The notes: generated by a model not told the origin, from the sequence alone. A stretch of DNA of 64,000 nt from Paludibacterium paludis (GCF_018802605.1 NZ_CP069161.1:1302001-1366000); one strand, 5' to 3'. Positions 45,138 to 59,138 are shown, numbered from the stretch's first letter. Numbers and translations are program-made.

Positions 45138-45587
45138 TCAGCGCGCCATGCCGGGCAGGCCGGTTTGTGGCGTCTGGGCGGTTTTTTGCAGGGCGAGCCG
45201 GGCACGCAGGTTGATCACCAGTGGATTGCGCGCGTTGGCGCGCAAGGTGACCGGGAACGGATGCGGGTCGGGGTTGTCCACCGCGTCCTGGTAGACGATG
45301 ACCGCCACGGTCGCTTCTTCGGGCTCGCGGATGTCGAGCAGCGCGGTCTCTTCGTCGCTCAGCTCGATCTCGTAGGACAGGCCGAGTTGCGCGGGTTCCG
45401 TGATGGTGAACAGCACGTCCGGGTTGTCCAGCGATTGCATCCAGTAAACGTGGGGAGCGTCCTTGCCGGCCTCGTGGAACAGCGTGAAGCGGGTGCAGTT
45501 TTCCAGGGCGGGCAACCCCCGCGGGAAAACGATGACCGAGGTTTCGTCGATATCGACGGCGCCGAGCCGGCGGGTGTGGAATTCCAT
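45138..45587 (-). CDS. fliW: flagellar assembly factor FliW
   Basis: A 149-residue FliW. It binds flagellin in the cytoplasm and, when free, binds and inhibits the RNA-binding regulator CsrA, tying flagellin translation to filament assembly. Family features are VIVFPRGLPALENCTRF near the N-terminus, WMQSLDNPDVLF, and NPLVINLRARLALQ at the end. TGGAGAACAATAA precedes ATG 45587. It is a single gene here, away from other flagellar genes. Confidence 0.93.
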   Translation of the reverse strand: MEFHTRRLGAVDIDETSVIVFPRGLPALENCTRFTLFHEAGKDAPHVYWMQSLDNPDVLFTITEPAQLGLSYEIELSDEETALLDIREPEEATVAVIVYQDAVDNPDPHPFPVTLRANARNPLVINLRARLALQKTAQTPQTGLPGMAR

Positions 45588-45663
45588 TTATTGTTCTCCA
45601 GAAGGTGCCCCTGACCCTTCATTATGCCTCATCCGCATGGCGCCGTGGCAAGCGGGTCGTGTG

Positions 45664-46446
45664 TCACCAGCTCCAGACCGCGCCCAGCGCGGCGGCGGCC
45701 TGATCGGTCGAGCCCGAGACGGCGAGGCCGGCATGCATCATGAATCGATCGTTCGGCACATGGAAGTAGCCGAGCGCCAATCCCTGCCGATCACGATACT
45801 GACCGACCCCGAGCGCGACCTGATGCTGTTTTGCCGAGCCCGGGTGGGGTTTGAGCGCGGCCATCGCCACCGTCAGCGCGATGCCTTTGCGGGCCCGGCT
45901 GTCCACGTCGGCGATGCGCTGTTCGAGCCGGCTCCGGACTGCGCCCAGCTGGGCGACATTCACGGCATCGCCCGGAGCCCGTCCCGCCGCGACCCGGACA
46001 AGACGCCGATTACCGAAAGCGGCCGTATCGGGGCTGTCGGCCACCGAACCCGTGCCGATGGCGACACTGCCCGGCGCGGAGGCCACCGGAAGAGGCGCAT
46101 CCTCTCCTCCGGGCGCGAGAGCCATGTGACGCATGGTGTTGTCACGCAGGGATTGCTGTGCGCTTTCCGCGGTATCGAGCCGGTTGTTCAGTTCGAGAAA
46201 ACGCTTTCCGGATGCCTCGGTGTGGGCGCGCAGATCGTGCCGGGTCTGGGCGACCGTGCTGGAGCACAGCGGTGTGGGGCAGCCCTGCCACTTCTGGATT
46301 TTTATGATGGCATCGACCTGCGACTCCAGAACACCGATGCGCTGTTCCTGGGGGCTGGAGGACCCGGATGCGGAAAGCGGGATCGGCGACAGGCAGAGGG
46401 TCAGCAGCGCGAACTGAATGCGCGCGCGTTTCGACAGAAACAGCAT
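45664..46446 (-). CDS. minimal trimeric autotransporter (YadA-like)
   Basis: A 260-residue outer-membrane protein. It has a signal peptide (IQFALLTLCLSPIPLSA), a short coiled coil, a head-like repeat (SVAIGTGSVADSPDTAAFG), the VNVAQLGAV connector, and a C-terminal about 70-residue YadA anchor ending in W (ALGAVWSW). Three copies should form one 12-stranded barrel. Typical adhesins are far longer, so this has almost no passenger. The second ATG (46446) is chosen because AAGGAG is six bases upstream of it but touches the first. Confidence 0.78.
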   Translation of the reverse strand: MLFLSKRARIQFALLTLCLSPIPLSASGSSSPQEQRIGVLESQVDAIIKIQKWQGCPTPLCSSTVAQTRHDLRAHTEASGKRFLELNNRLDTAESAQQSLRDNTMRHMALAPGGEDAPLPVASAPGSVAIGTGSVADSPDTAAFGNRRLVRVAAGRAPGDAVNVAQLGAVRSRLEQRIADVDSRARKGIALTVAMAALKPHPGSAKQHQVALGVGQYRDRQGLALGYFHVPNDRFMMHAGLAVSGSTDQAAAALGAVWSW

Positions 46447-46846
46447 GGACATCTCCTTGTTGGGACAACAGCGTGTACTATTTCATCGTCGCAGCGCGGC
46501 CGGCAGACGGCGGAGTCGGCAGATCGGGTAAGAAGATCAAAGTGGATCGGCAAGAATGTCGGGACGACCTTGTCGGTTTCGCGCGGTGCCATTCTGGATA
46601 AAGCTCCGATGCAGCGGGACGCCGGGAGCACCGGCAGTACAGGAAAGCGCGCGGGTCCGCCGCTGGCCGCTGATGACCTGTGGGTTCAAATGGCAGAAAA
46701 AACAGCGGCTTAGCGAAGCGGCGGCGGCCGTCTGCACGCTTGACGCGCGCTGACGCCGCGAGCATAATCGCGCACTCACTAATTGCGAGTGTCCGGCCCC
46801 GCCGACCGGCGGGGCCTTGCCTTTTGTCTCCCGGAGAGTGTTTTTC
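46447..46846. other. spacer with one hairpin
   Basis: No supported ORF. A perfect GC hairpin (GGCCCCGCC/GGCGGGGCC, 46795-46816) followed by TTGCCTTTT lies 30 bases before the next gene and may act as a leader structure or weak terminator. Confidence 0.5.
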
Positions 46847-47266
46847 ATGGATTCTCAGGCGTTTTTGCGCGAGCTCGAATCGCTGTCGCTGCCTGCTTCC
46901 TCCTTCGATCATACGGCCCACCTGTTCGCCGCCTGGTCGTACCGCTGCCGCTATCCCGCCCGGGAAGCCGCCGCGCGCTGCGCGCGCACCCTGTCGCGTT
47001 TCGCCATGGCCAACGGCGATGCCGCGAAGTATCACCACACCCTGACCCTGTCGATCCTGACGCTCCTTTACGACCGCATGGCACAGGATGCCGCCCTGTC
47101 TCGGGACTGGAGCGCTTTTCTCTCCGCCTGCGACGACATTCGCCGCGATGCCCGCAACGTGGTGCTCGAACACTATTCGGCGGATCGGCTGAACGACGAC
47201 ACCGCACGCAAATCCTTCGTGGAGCCCGACCGCAAACCGCTGCCCGCGCTCTGCCCGCTGCACTGA
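46847..47266 (+). CDS. conserved protein of unknown function
   Basis: A 139-residue cytoplasmic, helical protein with a His pattern (FDHTAHLFAAWSY about residues 20-32, KYHHTLTLSIL about 61-71) that resembles a family seen in many bacteria without an assigned role. The histidines could bind a metal. GGAGAG precedes ATG 46847. It is 17 bases upstream of trhP, so it may be in the same operon. Confidence 0.7.
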   Translation: MDSQAFLRELESLSLPASSFDHTAHLFAAWSYRCRYPAREAAARCARTLSRFAMANGDAAKYHHTLTLSILTLLYDRMAQDAALSRDWSAFLSACDDIRRDARNVVLEHYSADRLNDDTARKSFVEPDRKPLPALCPLH

Positions 47267-47283
47267 TTACGGAAACCCACCCC

Positions 47284-50504
<3,221 letters not shown>

Positions 50505-50564
50505 GTTAGCAAAGCTTCGTAACGTGAAAGCCTCCCGTAGGGTGGCGCGCGTTTCGGCCTGTTG

Positions 50565-50601
50565 ACAGCGCCCCCTGATTTCTTGAGTCAGGGGGCGCTG
50601 T
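50565..50601. repeat. perfect 14-bp inverted repeat after argS
   Basis: ACAGCGCCCCCTGA (50565-50578) and its exact complement (50588-50601) flank a 9-base loop. No T run follows, so as a terminator it would be atypical. It sits just outside the transposase remnant and could also be an old element boundary; neither role is proven. Confidence 0.5.
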
Positions 50602-50633
50602 GTTAGGTGGCATGGTTTTCCTATCCGCTCCGG

Positions 50634-50819
50634 TCAGGTGCGCCGACCCGGTGCGCGACATAGCGCCGAGGCGGGCCGCTTCACGTTGATGCGTAGTGAC
50701 CGGACTCTCCCATCCTCGACCTTCCGGCGCCGCCGCCGCACGTAATCACCGGTCAGGTTGATGTGCGTTGAGTCCAACGGCGACAGGTACTGCAGTCGCT
50801 TGTCGCCTGACCGATTCAA
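50634..50819 (-). pseudogene. Tn3-family transposase C-terminal remnant
   Basis: A minus-strand fragment of 61 residues with [20 protein letters not shown], which matches the conserved extreme C-terminus of Tn3-family TnpA ([14 protein letters not shown]). The remaining about 900 residues of a normal transposase are absent. Only a relic. The neighbouring broken toxin-antitoxin pair is a cargo type often carried by this transposon family. Confidence 0.72.
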
Positions 50820-50997
50820 ACCTGATCACTGCGATTATTCCCAAATCAGACGAGGGCGGAACCCGAACACACCGGCGCCTGAGTTGCGCGCGCCAGCGAG
50901 GCCGGGTCGGGCGACATCCTGGCCCGGGGCATTTCCGTCGCACCGTGGCCACAGTGGTGCCGACGCTGGCAAGATCACCTCCAGACTGGAGGAGTCC

Positions 50998-51160
50998 ATG
51001 GCATCGGCAACCAGGGTTTTGACCGCGCACGTGCCGCTTCCGCTGGCCGACAAGGTGGATCAGATGGCTTCACGGCTTGAACGTTCGCGCGGCTGGATCA
51101 TGAAGCGGGCGCTTTGCGCCTGGATTGCCCAAGAATGAGGAGCGCGACCGACTGGCCCAG
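50998..51160 (+). pseudogene. ParD/RHH-type antitoxin, frameshifted
   Basis: The open part (50998-51138) gives 46 residues with VPLPLADKVDQMASRLERSR and GWIMKRALCAWI, a ribbon-helix-helix antitoxin N-terminus. It ends at TGA 51136. One extra base there separates it from the next frame (51137 onward), which continues the family sequence as EERDRLAQEALV before being cut off. GGAGGAG precedes ATG 50998. The repressing domain might still be made; the toxin-binding tail is lost. Confidence 0.72.
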
Positions 51161-51164
51161 GAAG

Positions 51165-51372
51165 CGCTGGTATGAATGCCTGGCCCCGGTGAACAAGCCC
51201 GCCGCCGCGCGGGCGGTGCGGGCGCTGACCAGGGCATCGACCATTTTGCTGACTAACCCGCGCATCGGCGAGCAACTTTTCCAGTTTGGTCGGGGAGTAC
51301 GAGATTCGCTACGAGATTCAGGATTCGACCATCTACGTGCTGCGGTTGTGGCATACCCGAGAGAACCGCTGA
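51165..51372 (+). pseudogene. ParE/RelE-type toxin, truncated and frameshifted
   Basis: In one frame 51165-51288 reads ECLAPVNKPAAARAVRALTR then LLTNPRIGEQLFQF. In another frame 51292-51372 reads GEYEIRYEIQDSTIYVLRLW and ends HTRENR before TGA. Together these are the middle and end of a ParE toxin. The N-terminal helix is missing and a piece between the halves is deleted, so no active toxin is expected. Confidence 0.75.
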
Positions 51373-51788
51373 GATGGCTTTGCCGCCAACACGGCTGTGA
51401 CTTCATGCCCAAGCGGTGCCTCTCTCCGGTTTGAATGGCCGGACGGGACGCCGAGGATTTGCCGGGCGGCCTCCCCATCGCTGATCATTCATGGCGTGGA
51501 CGACTACGACAGTCGAGTTCCGCTGCACATCAGAACGACGGAATGCGCAGACCCTTGGACATGGAGCCGACCATCCCGGCATCGGCGTCGAGGAGATGTC
51601 GCCCGTCCTTTCCAAGGCGCTACGGCAGGCGGAGGCATCCCCCGCCAGTCTTCATGGCACGGTGGGCAACGAGTGTCACCGCGTTGTGAACGTTCGCCCT
51701 GCCGGCAAGAAAACCCTCAGTTCCAGCGACAATCCGGGATTAAAGCAAGCTCATTGGTCAAGCCGGGGATCTCTGGTCAACCGATCCG
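51373..51788. other. decayed intergenic DNA
   Basis: Between the toxin relic and the phaA terminator, open frames overlap in several directions without ribosome sites or recognisable proteins. It is probably scrambled remains of the same mobile element. Confidence 0.5.
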
Positions 51789-51846
51789 CAAAAAAACACC
51801 CCAAAGGTTGAACGGGTGTCCAACGTTCGGGGTGTTCCGCAGAAGG
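51789..51846 (-). terminator. terminator of the phaC-phaA unit
   Basis: AACACCCC (51795-51802) pairs with GGGGTGTT (51839-51846) around an inner TTG/CAA stem, and is followed on the minus strand by a run of T. It lies just past the phaA stop. Confidence 0.75.
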
Positions 51847-51852
51847 GCAGGG

Positions 51853-53034
<1,182 letters not shown>

Positions 53035-53064
53035 AATCGGTTTCTCCTGTGTAGTCCGTCCAGT

Positions 53065-54831
53065 TTACTGGAGATTGGCCAGCGCGCTGGGCATGGCCTT
53101 GGCCAGCACGTAGCTGCCGGGGGCCGGGCACAGCGCCGGGAATGCCTTGTTGCCGGCGCTCTTGGGAGCCGCGACCTTGTCGCCGGAGCGCGGCGCGAGC
53201 CAGGCGTCCCAGTCTTTCCACCACGAGCCCGGATGGCTTTCCGCATTCTCCAGCCATTCGTTCGGATCGTCCGGCAAGGTTTCGTTGACCCAGTAATTGC
53301 GCTTGTCCTTGGTGACCGGGTTGATCGAGCCGGCGATATGGCCCGACGCGCCCAGCACGAAGCGGCGCGATGGCGCGCCGGTCAGGTACTTCAGACCGGA
53401 ATAGGCCGAGGACCACAGCACGATGTGATCTTCCCGCGCCGCGAAAATGTAGACCGGAATATCGATCCGGCTCATGTCCATCGGTACGCCGCACAGCGAG
53501 ATTTCACCAGGGCGGGTCAGGACGTTGTTCAGGTAGAAACTGCGCAGGAAGAACGTATGCATCGGCAGGGGGAGGTCGACGGCGTCGTTGTTCCAGAACA
53601 GCAGGTCGAACGGCGCCGGCGTCTTGCCCAGCAGGTAATTGTTCACCACGTAGTTCCACACCAGATCGTTGGCGCGCAAGGAGGCGAACGAGCGTCCGAT
53701 CTCCTTGCCGCTGACGATGCCGCCCGCCGCCATCTTGGCTTCGCGCGCGGCCAGCAGCGCCTCGTCGATGTACACCTTGATTTCGCCCGGATCGCTGTGG
53801 TCGATCAGCGAGGTCATGAAGGTGACCGAGTCGAACCAGTTCTGCCCGCGGCCCTTCATGGCGACGACCGAGGTGGCGAGGATCAGCCCGCCGATGCAGA
53901 ACCCCAGCGCATTGATGGTGTCTTCGCGGCTGATCTTGCGCACCGTCTCGGCCGCCGCGACCACGCCTTGTTCGATGTAGTTTTCCCAGCCGTAATGCTT
54001 GATTTCGGGCACCGCCGACCGCCAGCTGACCAGGAAAACCTGATAACCCTGGGCCACGAAATGGCGCACCATCGAGTTGTCCGGCTGCAGGTCCATCAGG
54101 TAGTACTTGTTGACGCAGGGAGGCACGATCAGCAGCGGTTTTTTGTAGACCTGCGGCGTGGTCGGGGTGTACTGGATCAGTTCGATCAGTTCGTTGCGGA
54201 AAACCACGTGGCCGGGCGTCGCGGCGATATTCTCGCCGATCGTGAAGCGCGACTCGTCCGACATCGAGATGTGGCCCTTCTTGATGTCGTCGAGCATGTT
54301 CTTCATGCCCTCGACCAGGCTTTCGCCCTTGGTTTCGATGGCGTGCTTGATCACGTCCGGGTTGGTGAGCATGAAATTGCTCGGCGCCATCGCGTCGATG
54401 TACTGGCGGGTGATGAACGACAGGCGTTCCTTGCTCTCGCCTTCGAGCTGGGCCTGATCGACCAGTTCCATCATCCAGCGGGAGGTGAGCAGGTAGCTTT
54501 GCTTGAGGAAGCTGTAGAACGGGTGGTCGCTCCACTCGGGCGACGCGAAGCGGCGGTCGGTCGCCCTGTTCTGTGGTTCCGCCGGCTCCGCTCCTTGCGC
54601 GGGGTTGCCGAGGAACTGCATCCACAGGTTCATCTGCTGCTGATAAAGCGAGCTTTGCAGCGCGATGAACTGGTTGGCGCTGCCCAGCATCTGGGTCCAG
54701 GCGTCAGACACCGGATTGGCCGGCGACTCGGGGCCGCCGAAGGCGTTGACGAACTGCTGCATCCATTTCTGATTCGTTTCGGTCAGCTGGGTGAAGAACT
54801 TTTCCAGCGAAACGGTGCTGTCCAGACTCAA
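53065..54831 (-). CDS. phaC: class I poly(3-hydroxyalkanoate) synthase
   Basis: A 588-residue polymerase that joins hydroxyacyl-CoA units into PHA at the granule surface. The lipase-like box is GFCIGG (Cys about residue 312); the other catalytic residues are Asp in AAREDHIV and His in [29 protein letters not shown] is typical. The start is TTG at 54831, because AAGGAG lies exactly six bases upstream and the upstream in-frame ATG (54912) would add unrelated residues. Confidence 0.95.
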   Translation of the reverse strand: MSLDSTVSLEKFFTQLTETNQKWMQQFVNAFGGPESPANPVSDAWTQMLGSANQFIALQSSLYQQQMNLWMQFLGNPAQGAEPAEPQNRATDRRFASPEWSDHPFYSFLKQSYLLTSRWMMELVDQAQLEGESKERLSFITRQYIDAMAPSNFMLTNPDVIKHAIETKGESLVEGMKNMLDDIKKGHISMSDESRFTIGENIAATPGHVVFRNELIELIQYTPTTPQVYKKPLLIVPPCVNKYYLMDLQPDNSMVRHFVAQGYQVFLVSWRSAVPEIKHYGWENYIEQGVVAAAETVRKISREDTINALGFCIGGLILATSVVAMKGRGQNWFDSVTFMTSLIDHSDPGEIKVYIDEALLAAREAKMAAGGIVSGKEIGRSFASLRANDLVWNYVVNNYLLGKTPAPFDLLFWNNDAVDLPLPMHTFFLRSFYLNNVLTRPGEISLCGVPMDMSRIDIPVYIFAAREDHIVLWSSAYSGLKYLTGAPSRRFVLGASGHIAGSINPVTKDKRNYWVNETLPDDPNEWLENAESHPGSWWKDWDAWLAPRSGDKVAAPKSAGNKAFPALCPAPGSYVLAKAMPSALANLQ

Positions 54832-55092
54832 AATCTTCTCCTTGCTCAATGCGCGACAAAAGGCGATGGTCGAACGGATAGATAGGCGTGGTATTCCGCG
54901 TGGGAATGGCAACGGTTCCTCGCCGAGACTCTACCAGCAATTTATGACAATTACAGCGGCTGAACATTCAGTTCCGGGTAAAAAAACCGGGTGGGGCGCA
55001 GGGTTGTTGCGCATTGCACAACGCCGGTCGCGCCATGACGCCAACGCCGGGTTGTGAGACAATGCGCGAAGAGAGAACCGAGGATAGTTCGC

Positions 55093-55743
55093 ATGAAAAA
55101 TGTCAAACTGGACGGGCGCGAGACGCGGGTCTCGACTATTTTCTGCATCGGCCGCAACTACGCGGCGCATGCCGCCGAACTGGGCAACGCGATCGAAGAA
55201 GAGCCGCTGGTGTTTCTCAAGCCGCTCTCTTCGCTGTTGCCCGAAGGCGAACCCATCGTCCTGCCGTCCTGGTCTCAGGATATCCATCACGAATGCGAAC
55301 TCGTATTGTTGATCGGCAAAGGCGGGCGGAACATCCCCGAGCGCGATGCCCTGGCGCATGTGGCGGGCTTCGGCATCGGGCTGGATCTGACCGCGCGCGA
55401 CGTGCAGACCGAACTCAAGAAAAAAGGCCATCCCTGGACCCGGGCCAAGGGGTTTCCCGGCGCGGCCTGCGTGTCGGCGTTCGTCTCGCCGTCCAACGGC
55501 CGGTTGCCTGAGGTTTTCCGGTTTTCGCTGGCGGTCAACGGCGAAGTCCGGCAGCGCGGCGACACGTCGCTGATGCTGTTCCCGATCGCCCGGCTTGTTT
55601 CCCACCTGTCGAGCCTGTATGGCCTGCAGGAAGGGGATCTGGTCTACACCGGCACGCCCGAAGGCGTCGGCCCCCTGCAGGGCGGCGACAGGCTGTCGCT
55701 GACCCTGGACGGCCATCCTGGCGCGCAGTGGAGTGTTGCCTGA
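55093..55743 (+). CDS. fumarylacetoacetate hydrolase family protein
   Basis: A 216-residue FAH-fold enzyme. IFCIGRNYAAHAAELG (about residues 14-29), the metal-binding HHECELVLLIG and the TGTPEGVGPL end are the family marks. Such single-domain members act as acylpyruvases, oxaloacetate decarboxylases or isomerases; the exact reaction cannot be told. The stop overlaps the start of hslR by one base. Confidence 0.87.
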   Translation: MKNVKLDGRETRVSTIFCIGRNYAAHAAELGNAIEEEPLVFLKPLSSLLPEGEPIVLPSWSQDIHHECELVLLIGKGGRNIPERDALAHVAGFGIGLDLTARDVQTELKKKGHPWTRAKGFPGAACVSAFVSPSNGRLPEVFRFSLAVNGEVRQRGDTSLMLFPIARLVSHLSSLYGLQEGDLVYTGTPEGVGPLQGGDRLSLTLDGHPGAQWSVA

Positions 55744-56141
55744 TGGAGCGCGGCCTCGACGACGGACGCGTGCGCCTCGACAAATGGCTGTGGGCCGCGC
55801 GGTTTTTCAAAACGCGCCAGCTCGCCCATGAGGCCATCGAGCTTGGGCGCGTGCTGGTCGGCGGCGAGCGGGTGAAGGCGTCGCGCGTCGTGCGCGAGGG
55901 GGACGAGCTGATCGTCCGTCAGCCTCCCGTGGAATACCGGGTCACGGTTCTCGCTCTCGCGACCCAGCGCCGTCCGGCCGCCGAAGCGCGGCTGATGTAC
56001 CGCGAAAGCGAAGAGTCGGCCGCGCAGCGCGAACAGACCCTGGCGCTGGCGCGCGCCGAGCGGGCCAGCTTCCCTCACGGGGACGGGCGTCCGACCAAGA
56101 AAGCACGCCGGGATATCATCCGTTTCAAATCATCGTACTGA
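55743..56141 (+). CDS. hslR: heat-shock protein 15 (S4-domain ribosome rescue factor)
   Basis: A 132-residue Hsp15. It binds 50S subunits that still carry nascent-chain tRNA and helps recycle them. The S4 RNA-binding domain spans about residues 9-65 (VRLDKWLWAARFFKTRQLAH, GRVLVGGERVKAS). The C-terminus is basic (RPTKKARRDIIRFK). It is translationally coupled to the upstream hydrolase through TGATG. Confidence 0.92.
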   Translation: MERGLDDGRVRLDKWLWAARFFKTRQLAHEAIELGRVLVGGERVKASRVVREGDELIVRQPPVEYRVTVLALATQRRPAAEARLMYRESEESAAQREQTLALARAERASFPHGDGRPTKKARRDIIRFKSSY

Positions 56142-56166
56142 CGTTGCCCCGCAACTCCGAGGTTCC

Positions 56167-57324
56167 ATGCCGTCCCTGCGCCCCTTCGCCCTGTATTACT
56201 TCTGCTACTTCGCCTACTCAGGCCTCTTCGGCCCGTTCTGGTCGCTGTACCTGCAGTCGCTGAATTTTTCCGCGTGGGAAATTTCGGTGCTGGTCGCGCT
56301 GTCCACGCTCGCGCGGATCGCCGCGCCCGGTTTTTGGGGATGGCTTGCCGACCGCCAGGGACGCCGGCGCGCCATCATCATCGCCACCTCGGTGCTGGCC
56401 GGCGTGGCGTTCGCGGCGCTGTGCGTTGGACCCAAGGCGTTCGCCTGGGTGTTCGGCTGCCTGGCGTTCGCGCATTTCTTCTGGGCCGCTTCGCTGCCGC
56501 TGGTGGAGGCCAGCACCGCGCACCTGACCCGCGCCAATCCCGGACGTTACAGCCGCGTGCGGGTATGGGGGTCGATCGGATACATGATTCTGGCCATCGG
56601 CAGCGGCTATGTGCTCGATGCCCTGACCATCGACAGCATGCCGTGGCTGACCCTGGGTCTGCTCGTGCTGGTGGCGCTGGTGTCGTTCCGCGTGCCCGAT
56701 GTGCAAACCGCGCCCAGGAGCGTCGCGCGCGAGCCGCTGCGTTCGACCCTGATGCAACCAAGGGTGATCGCGCTTTTCACCTGCTGTTTTCTGATGGCGT
56801 TCGCCTTCGGCCCCTATTACACCTTCTACTCGATCGCGCTCAAGGAAGCCGGGTACGACAAGAGCCTGATCGGCTGGTTCTGGGCGATCGGCGTGGTGTG
56901 CGAGATCCTGGTGTTCTGGTTCATGCCGCGCATCATGAAGCGTTTCTCCCTCGAAACGCTGATGCTCGCCTCGCTGGTCGCCGGCGTGGCGCGCTTCGCG
57001 ATGATCGCGTTGGGCACCGGGCTGCCGGCGTCCGACGTGCTGTCGCAGTCGCTGCATGCCCTGACCTTCGCGATCCATCACGCCGCGGCGGTGGGGCTGA
57101 TCCATCGCTACTTCGACGAGCGGCACCAGGCGCAGGGCCAGGGGCTGTACATCGTCGCCTCGTTCGGCGTGGGCGGCAGCGCGGGCGGGCTTCTGGCCGG
57201 CGCCCTGTGGCCGCAGGGCGGGGTGGCGCTGTGCTTCGGACTGTCGGCCATCGCCTGCCTGCTCGGCGTGCTGGTCTCGCTCAAGGCGCTGCCGCCTCCG
57301 CGGAGCGCCGCGCCGGCGGCATGA
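56167..57324 (+). CDS. MFS transporter (HcaT-like)
   Basis: A 385-residue inner-membrane transporter with about 12 membrane helices. It belongs to the phenylpropionate-permease-like MFS branch: FALYYFCYFAYSGLFGPFWS at the N-terminus and the loop-2 motif GWLADRQGRRRA (about residues 58-69). The substrate is not known; neighbours do not suggest a pathway. The start is ATG 56167, 25 bases after hslR. Confidence 0.83.
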   Translation: MPSLRPFALYYFCYFAYSGLFGPFWSLYLQSLNFSAWEISVLVALSTLARIAAPGFWGWLADRQGRRRAIIIATSVLAGVAFAALCVGPKAFAWVFGCLAFAHFFWAASLPLVEASTAHLTRANPGRYSRVRVWGSIGYMILAIGSGYVLDALTIDSMPWLTLGLLVLVALVSFRVPDVQTAPRSVAREPLRSTLMQPRVIALFTCCFLMAFAFGPYYTFYSIALKEAGYDKSLIGWFWAIGVVCEILVFWFMPRIMKRFSLETLMLASLVAGVARFAMIALGTGLPASDVLSQSLHALTFAIHHAAAVGLIHRYFDERHQAQGQGLYIVASFGVGGSAGGLLAGALWPQGGVALCFGLSAIACLLGVLVSLKALPPPRSAAPAA

Positions 57325-57411
57325 GCGTCGACGGGTGCGCGAATGCAACGCCTGTCGGCCCGACAGCAAAAACCGTCTCGGCGCCCGGGTGCGACGTTTT
57401 TTCGACAGGCT

Positions 57412-57438
57412 GTCCGATATTTCGGACTCCCTGTCCGA
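57412..57438. promoter_or_regulatory. inverted repeat and half-site upstream of leuC
   Basis: GTCCGA-TATT-TCGGAC (57412-57427) is a perfect inverted repeat, and a third GTCCGA follows at 57433-57438. It is placed about 140 bases before leuC, suiting a dimeric regulator. The identity of the regulator is unknown. Confidence 0.45.
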
Positions 57439-57574
57439 TTTCCTGTTTCTGATGTCAAACGCTTACTTTTGTTAACCTTTTTTCTCCTCCCGCACTGCAT
57501 CAAACCCGCTTGAAAGGCGCGCCAACGCTATGCAAGAATGGATCGGAACTGATCCGACCCCCAGGCAAAGCGAT

Positions 57575-58981
57575 ATGGCGCGAGAAACCCTTTACGACAA
57601 ACTCTGGTCCAGCCACGTGGTCCAGAGTCTCCCCGACGGTACGGCCCTGTTGTACATCGACCGACATCTTGTCCACGAAGTCACCAGCCCCCAGGCCTTC
57701 GAAGGCCTGAAACTGGCCGGCCGGCTACCCTGGCGCCCGGATTCGGTGGTGGCCACCGCGGATCACAACACGCCGACCCGCGACTGGGACCGCGGCATCG
57801 AGGATCCGGTGTCGCGTCAGCAGGTCGAAACGCTCGACGCCAACATCCGCGAATTCGGCGCGCGCGCGTATTTTCCGTTCCGCGACGCGTCGCAGGGCAT
57901 CGTGCATGTGATCGGCCCCGAACACGGCGCGACGCTGCCGGGCATGACCGTGGTGTGCGGCGACAGCCATACCTCGACCCATGGCGCCTTCGGCGCCCTG
58001 GCCCACGGCATCGGCACCTCCGAGGTCGAGCATGTGCTGGCCACGCAATGCCTGGTCGCCAAGAAATCCCGGTCGATGCGCATCCTGGTGGACGGCGCGC
58101 TGCCGAACGGCGTGACGGCCAAGGATCTGGCGCTCGCCATCATCGGCCGTCTTGGCACCGCGGGCGGTACCGGCTATGCCATCGAATTCGCCGGACCGGC
58201 CATCCGCGCATTGTCCATGGAAGGGCGCATGACCCTGTGCAACATGGCCATCGAGGCCGGCGCGCGTTCGGGACTCGTGGCGGTCGACGACACGACGATC
58301 GAGTACGTGCGCGGGCGGCCGCTCGCGCCTTCCGGCGAGAACTGGGACAAGGCGGTGGCCTGGTGGCGCACGCTGGTGTCCGACGAGGACGCGGTGTTCG
58401 ACGCCGAGGTGCGTATCGACGCGGCGCAGCTCGCGCCCCAGGTCACCTGGGGAACTTCGCCGGAAATGGTGGTCGCCATCTCCGGCCACGTGCCCGATCC
58501 CGCGCGGGAGCCCGACGCGGTGCGGCGCGCCGGCATGGAGCGCGCGCTCGCCTACATGGGCCTTGCCGCCAACACGCCGATCGACCGGATCGCGGTGGAC
58601 AAGGTGTTCATCGGATCCTGTACCAATTCGCGCATCGAGGATCTGCGCGAGGCGGCCGCCGTGGTCCGGGGGCGGCGCAAGGCCGATTCGGTGCGATTGG
58701 CGATGGTGGTGCCCGGCTCCGGACGGGTCAAGGCCGAAGCCGAGAGGGAAGGGTTGCACGAAGTGTTTCTGGCGGCGGGATTCGAGTGGCGCGAACCGGG
58801 CTGTTCGATGTGTCTGGCGATGAACGCCGACCGGCTCGAGCCGGGCGAGCGCTGCGCCTCCACGTCCAACCGCAATTTCGAAGGCCGGCAGGGGCAGGGC
58901 GGGCGTACCCATCTGGTCAGCCCGGCCATGGCGGCCGCGGCGGCGATCGCCGGCCATTTTGTCGATGTGCGCGGCCTGTGA
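57575..58981 (+). CDS. leuC: 3-isopropylmalate dehydratase large subunit
   Basis: A 468-residue aconitase-family subunit that with LeuD isomerises 2- to 3-isopropylmalate in leucine synthesis. Iron-sulphur cluster cysteines are in GSCTNSR and [25 protein letters not shown] and the C-terminal NRNFEGRQG complete the signature. Start ATG 57575 ([11 protein letters not shown]) matches the family; the ATG at 57530 would add fifteen residues. Confidence 0.96.
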   Translation: MARETLYDKLWSSHVVQSLPDGTALLYIDRHLVHEVTSPQAFEGLKLAGRLPWRPDSVVATADHNTPTRDWDRGIEDPVSRQQVETLDANIREFGARAYFPFRDASQGIVHVIGPEHGATLPGMTVVCGDSHTSTHGAFGALAHGIGTSEVEHVLATQCLVAKKSRSMRILVDGALPNGVTAKDLALAIIGRLGTAGGTGYAIEFAGPAIRALSMEGRMTLCNMAIEAGARSGLVAVDDTTIEYVRGRPLAPSGENWDKAVAWWRTLVSDEDAVFDAEVRIDAAQLAPQVTWGTSPEMVVAISGHVPDPAREPDAVRRAGMERALAYMGLAANTPIDRIAVDKVFIGSCTNSRIEDLREAAAVVRGRRKADSVRLAMVVPGSGRVKAEAEREGLHEVFLAAGFEWREPGCSMCLAMNADRLEPGERCASTSNRNFEGRQGQGGRTHLVSPAMAAAAAIAGHFVDVRGL

Positions 58982-59011
58982 GGGCGCGCCGGTAAGCGTA
59001 AGAGAAGAGCG

Positions 59012-59137
59012 ATGATGACATTCCGACTCCTTGTCCTGTCTGTGTGCGTGTTGGTCCTGGCCGGGTGCAATACCGTGGCCGGGGTCGGCAAGGATATCAA
59101 GAAGGCCGGCCAGGCCATTGAAAAGGCGGCGAACTAG
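59012..59137 (+). CDS. entericidin-like small lipoprotein
   Basis: A 41-residue lipoprotein. A hydrophobic signal with lipobox VLAGC (Cys19) is followed by [20 protein letters not shown], the amphipathic helix typical of the entericidin A/B family (in Escherichia coli a toxin/antidote pair of envelope lipoproteins). AGAGAAGAG precedes ATG 59012. Only one member is present, so no pair can be assigned. It lies between leuC and leuD, with leuD starting two bases after the stop. Confidence 0.85.
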   Translation: MMTFRLLVLSVCVLVLAGCNTVAGVGKDIKKAGQAIEKAAN

Positions 59138-59138
59138 C

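Noticed and set aside
50998..51372. Functional toxin-antitoxin pair
   Set aside because: The antitoxin is frameshifted, and the toxin lacks its N-terminus and an internal segment.
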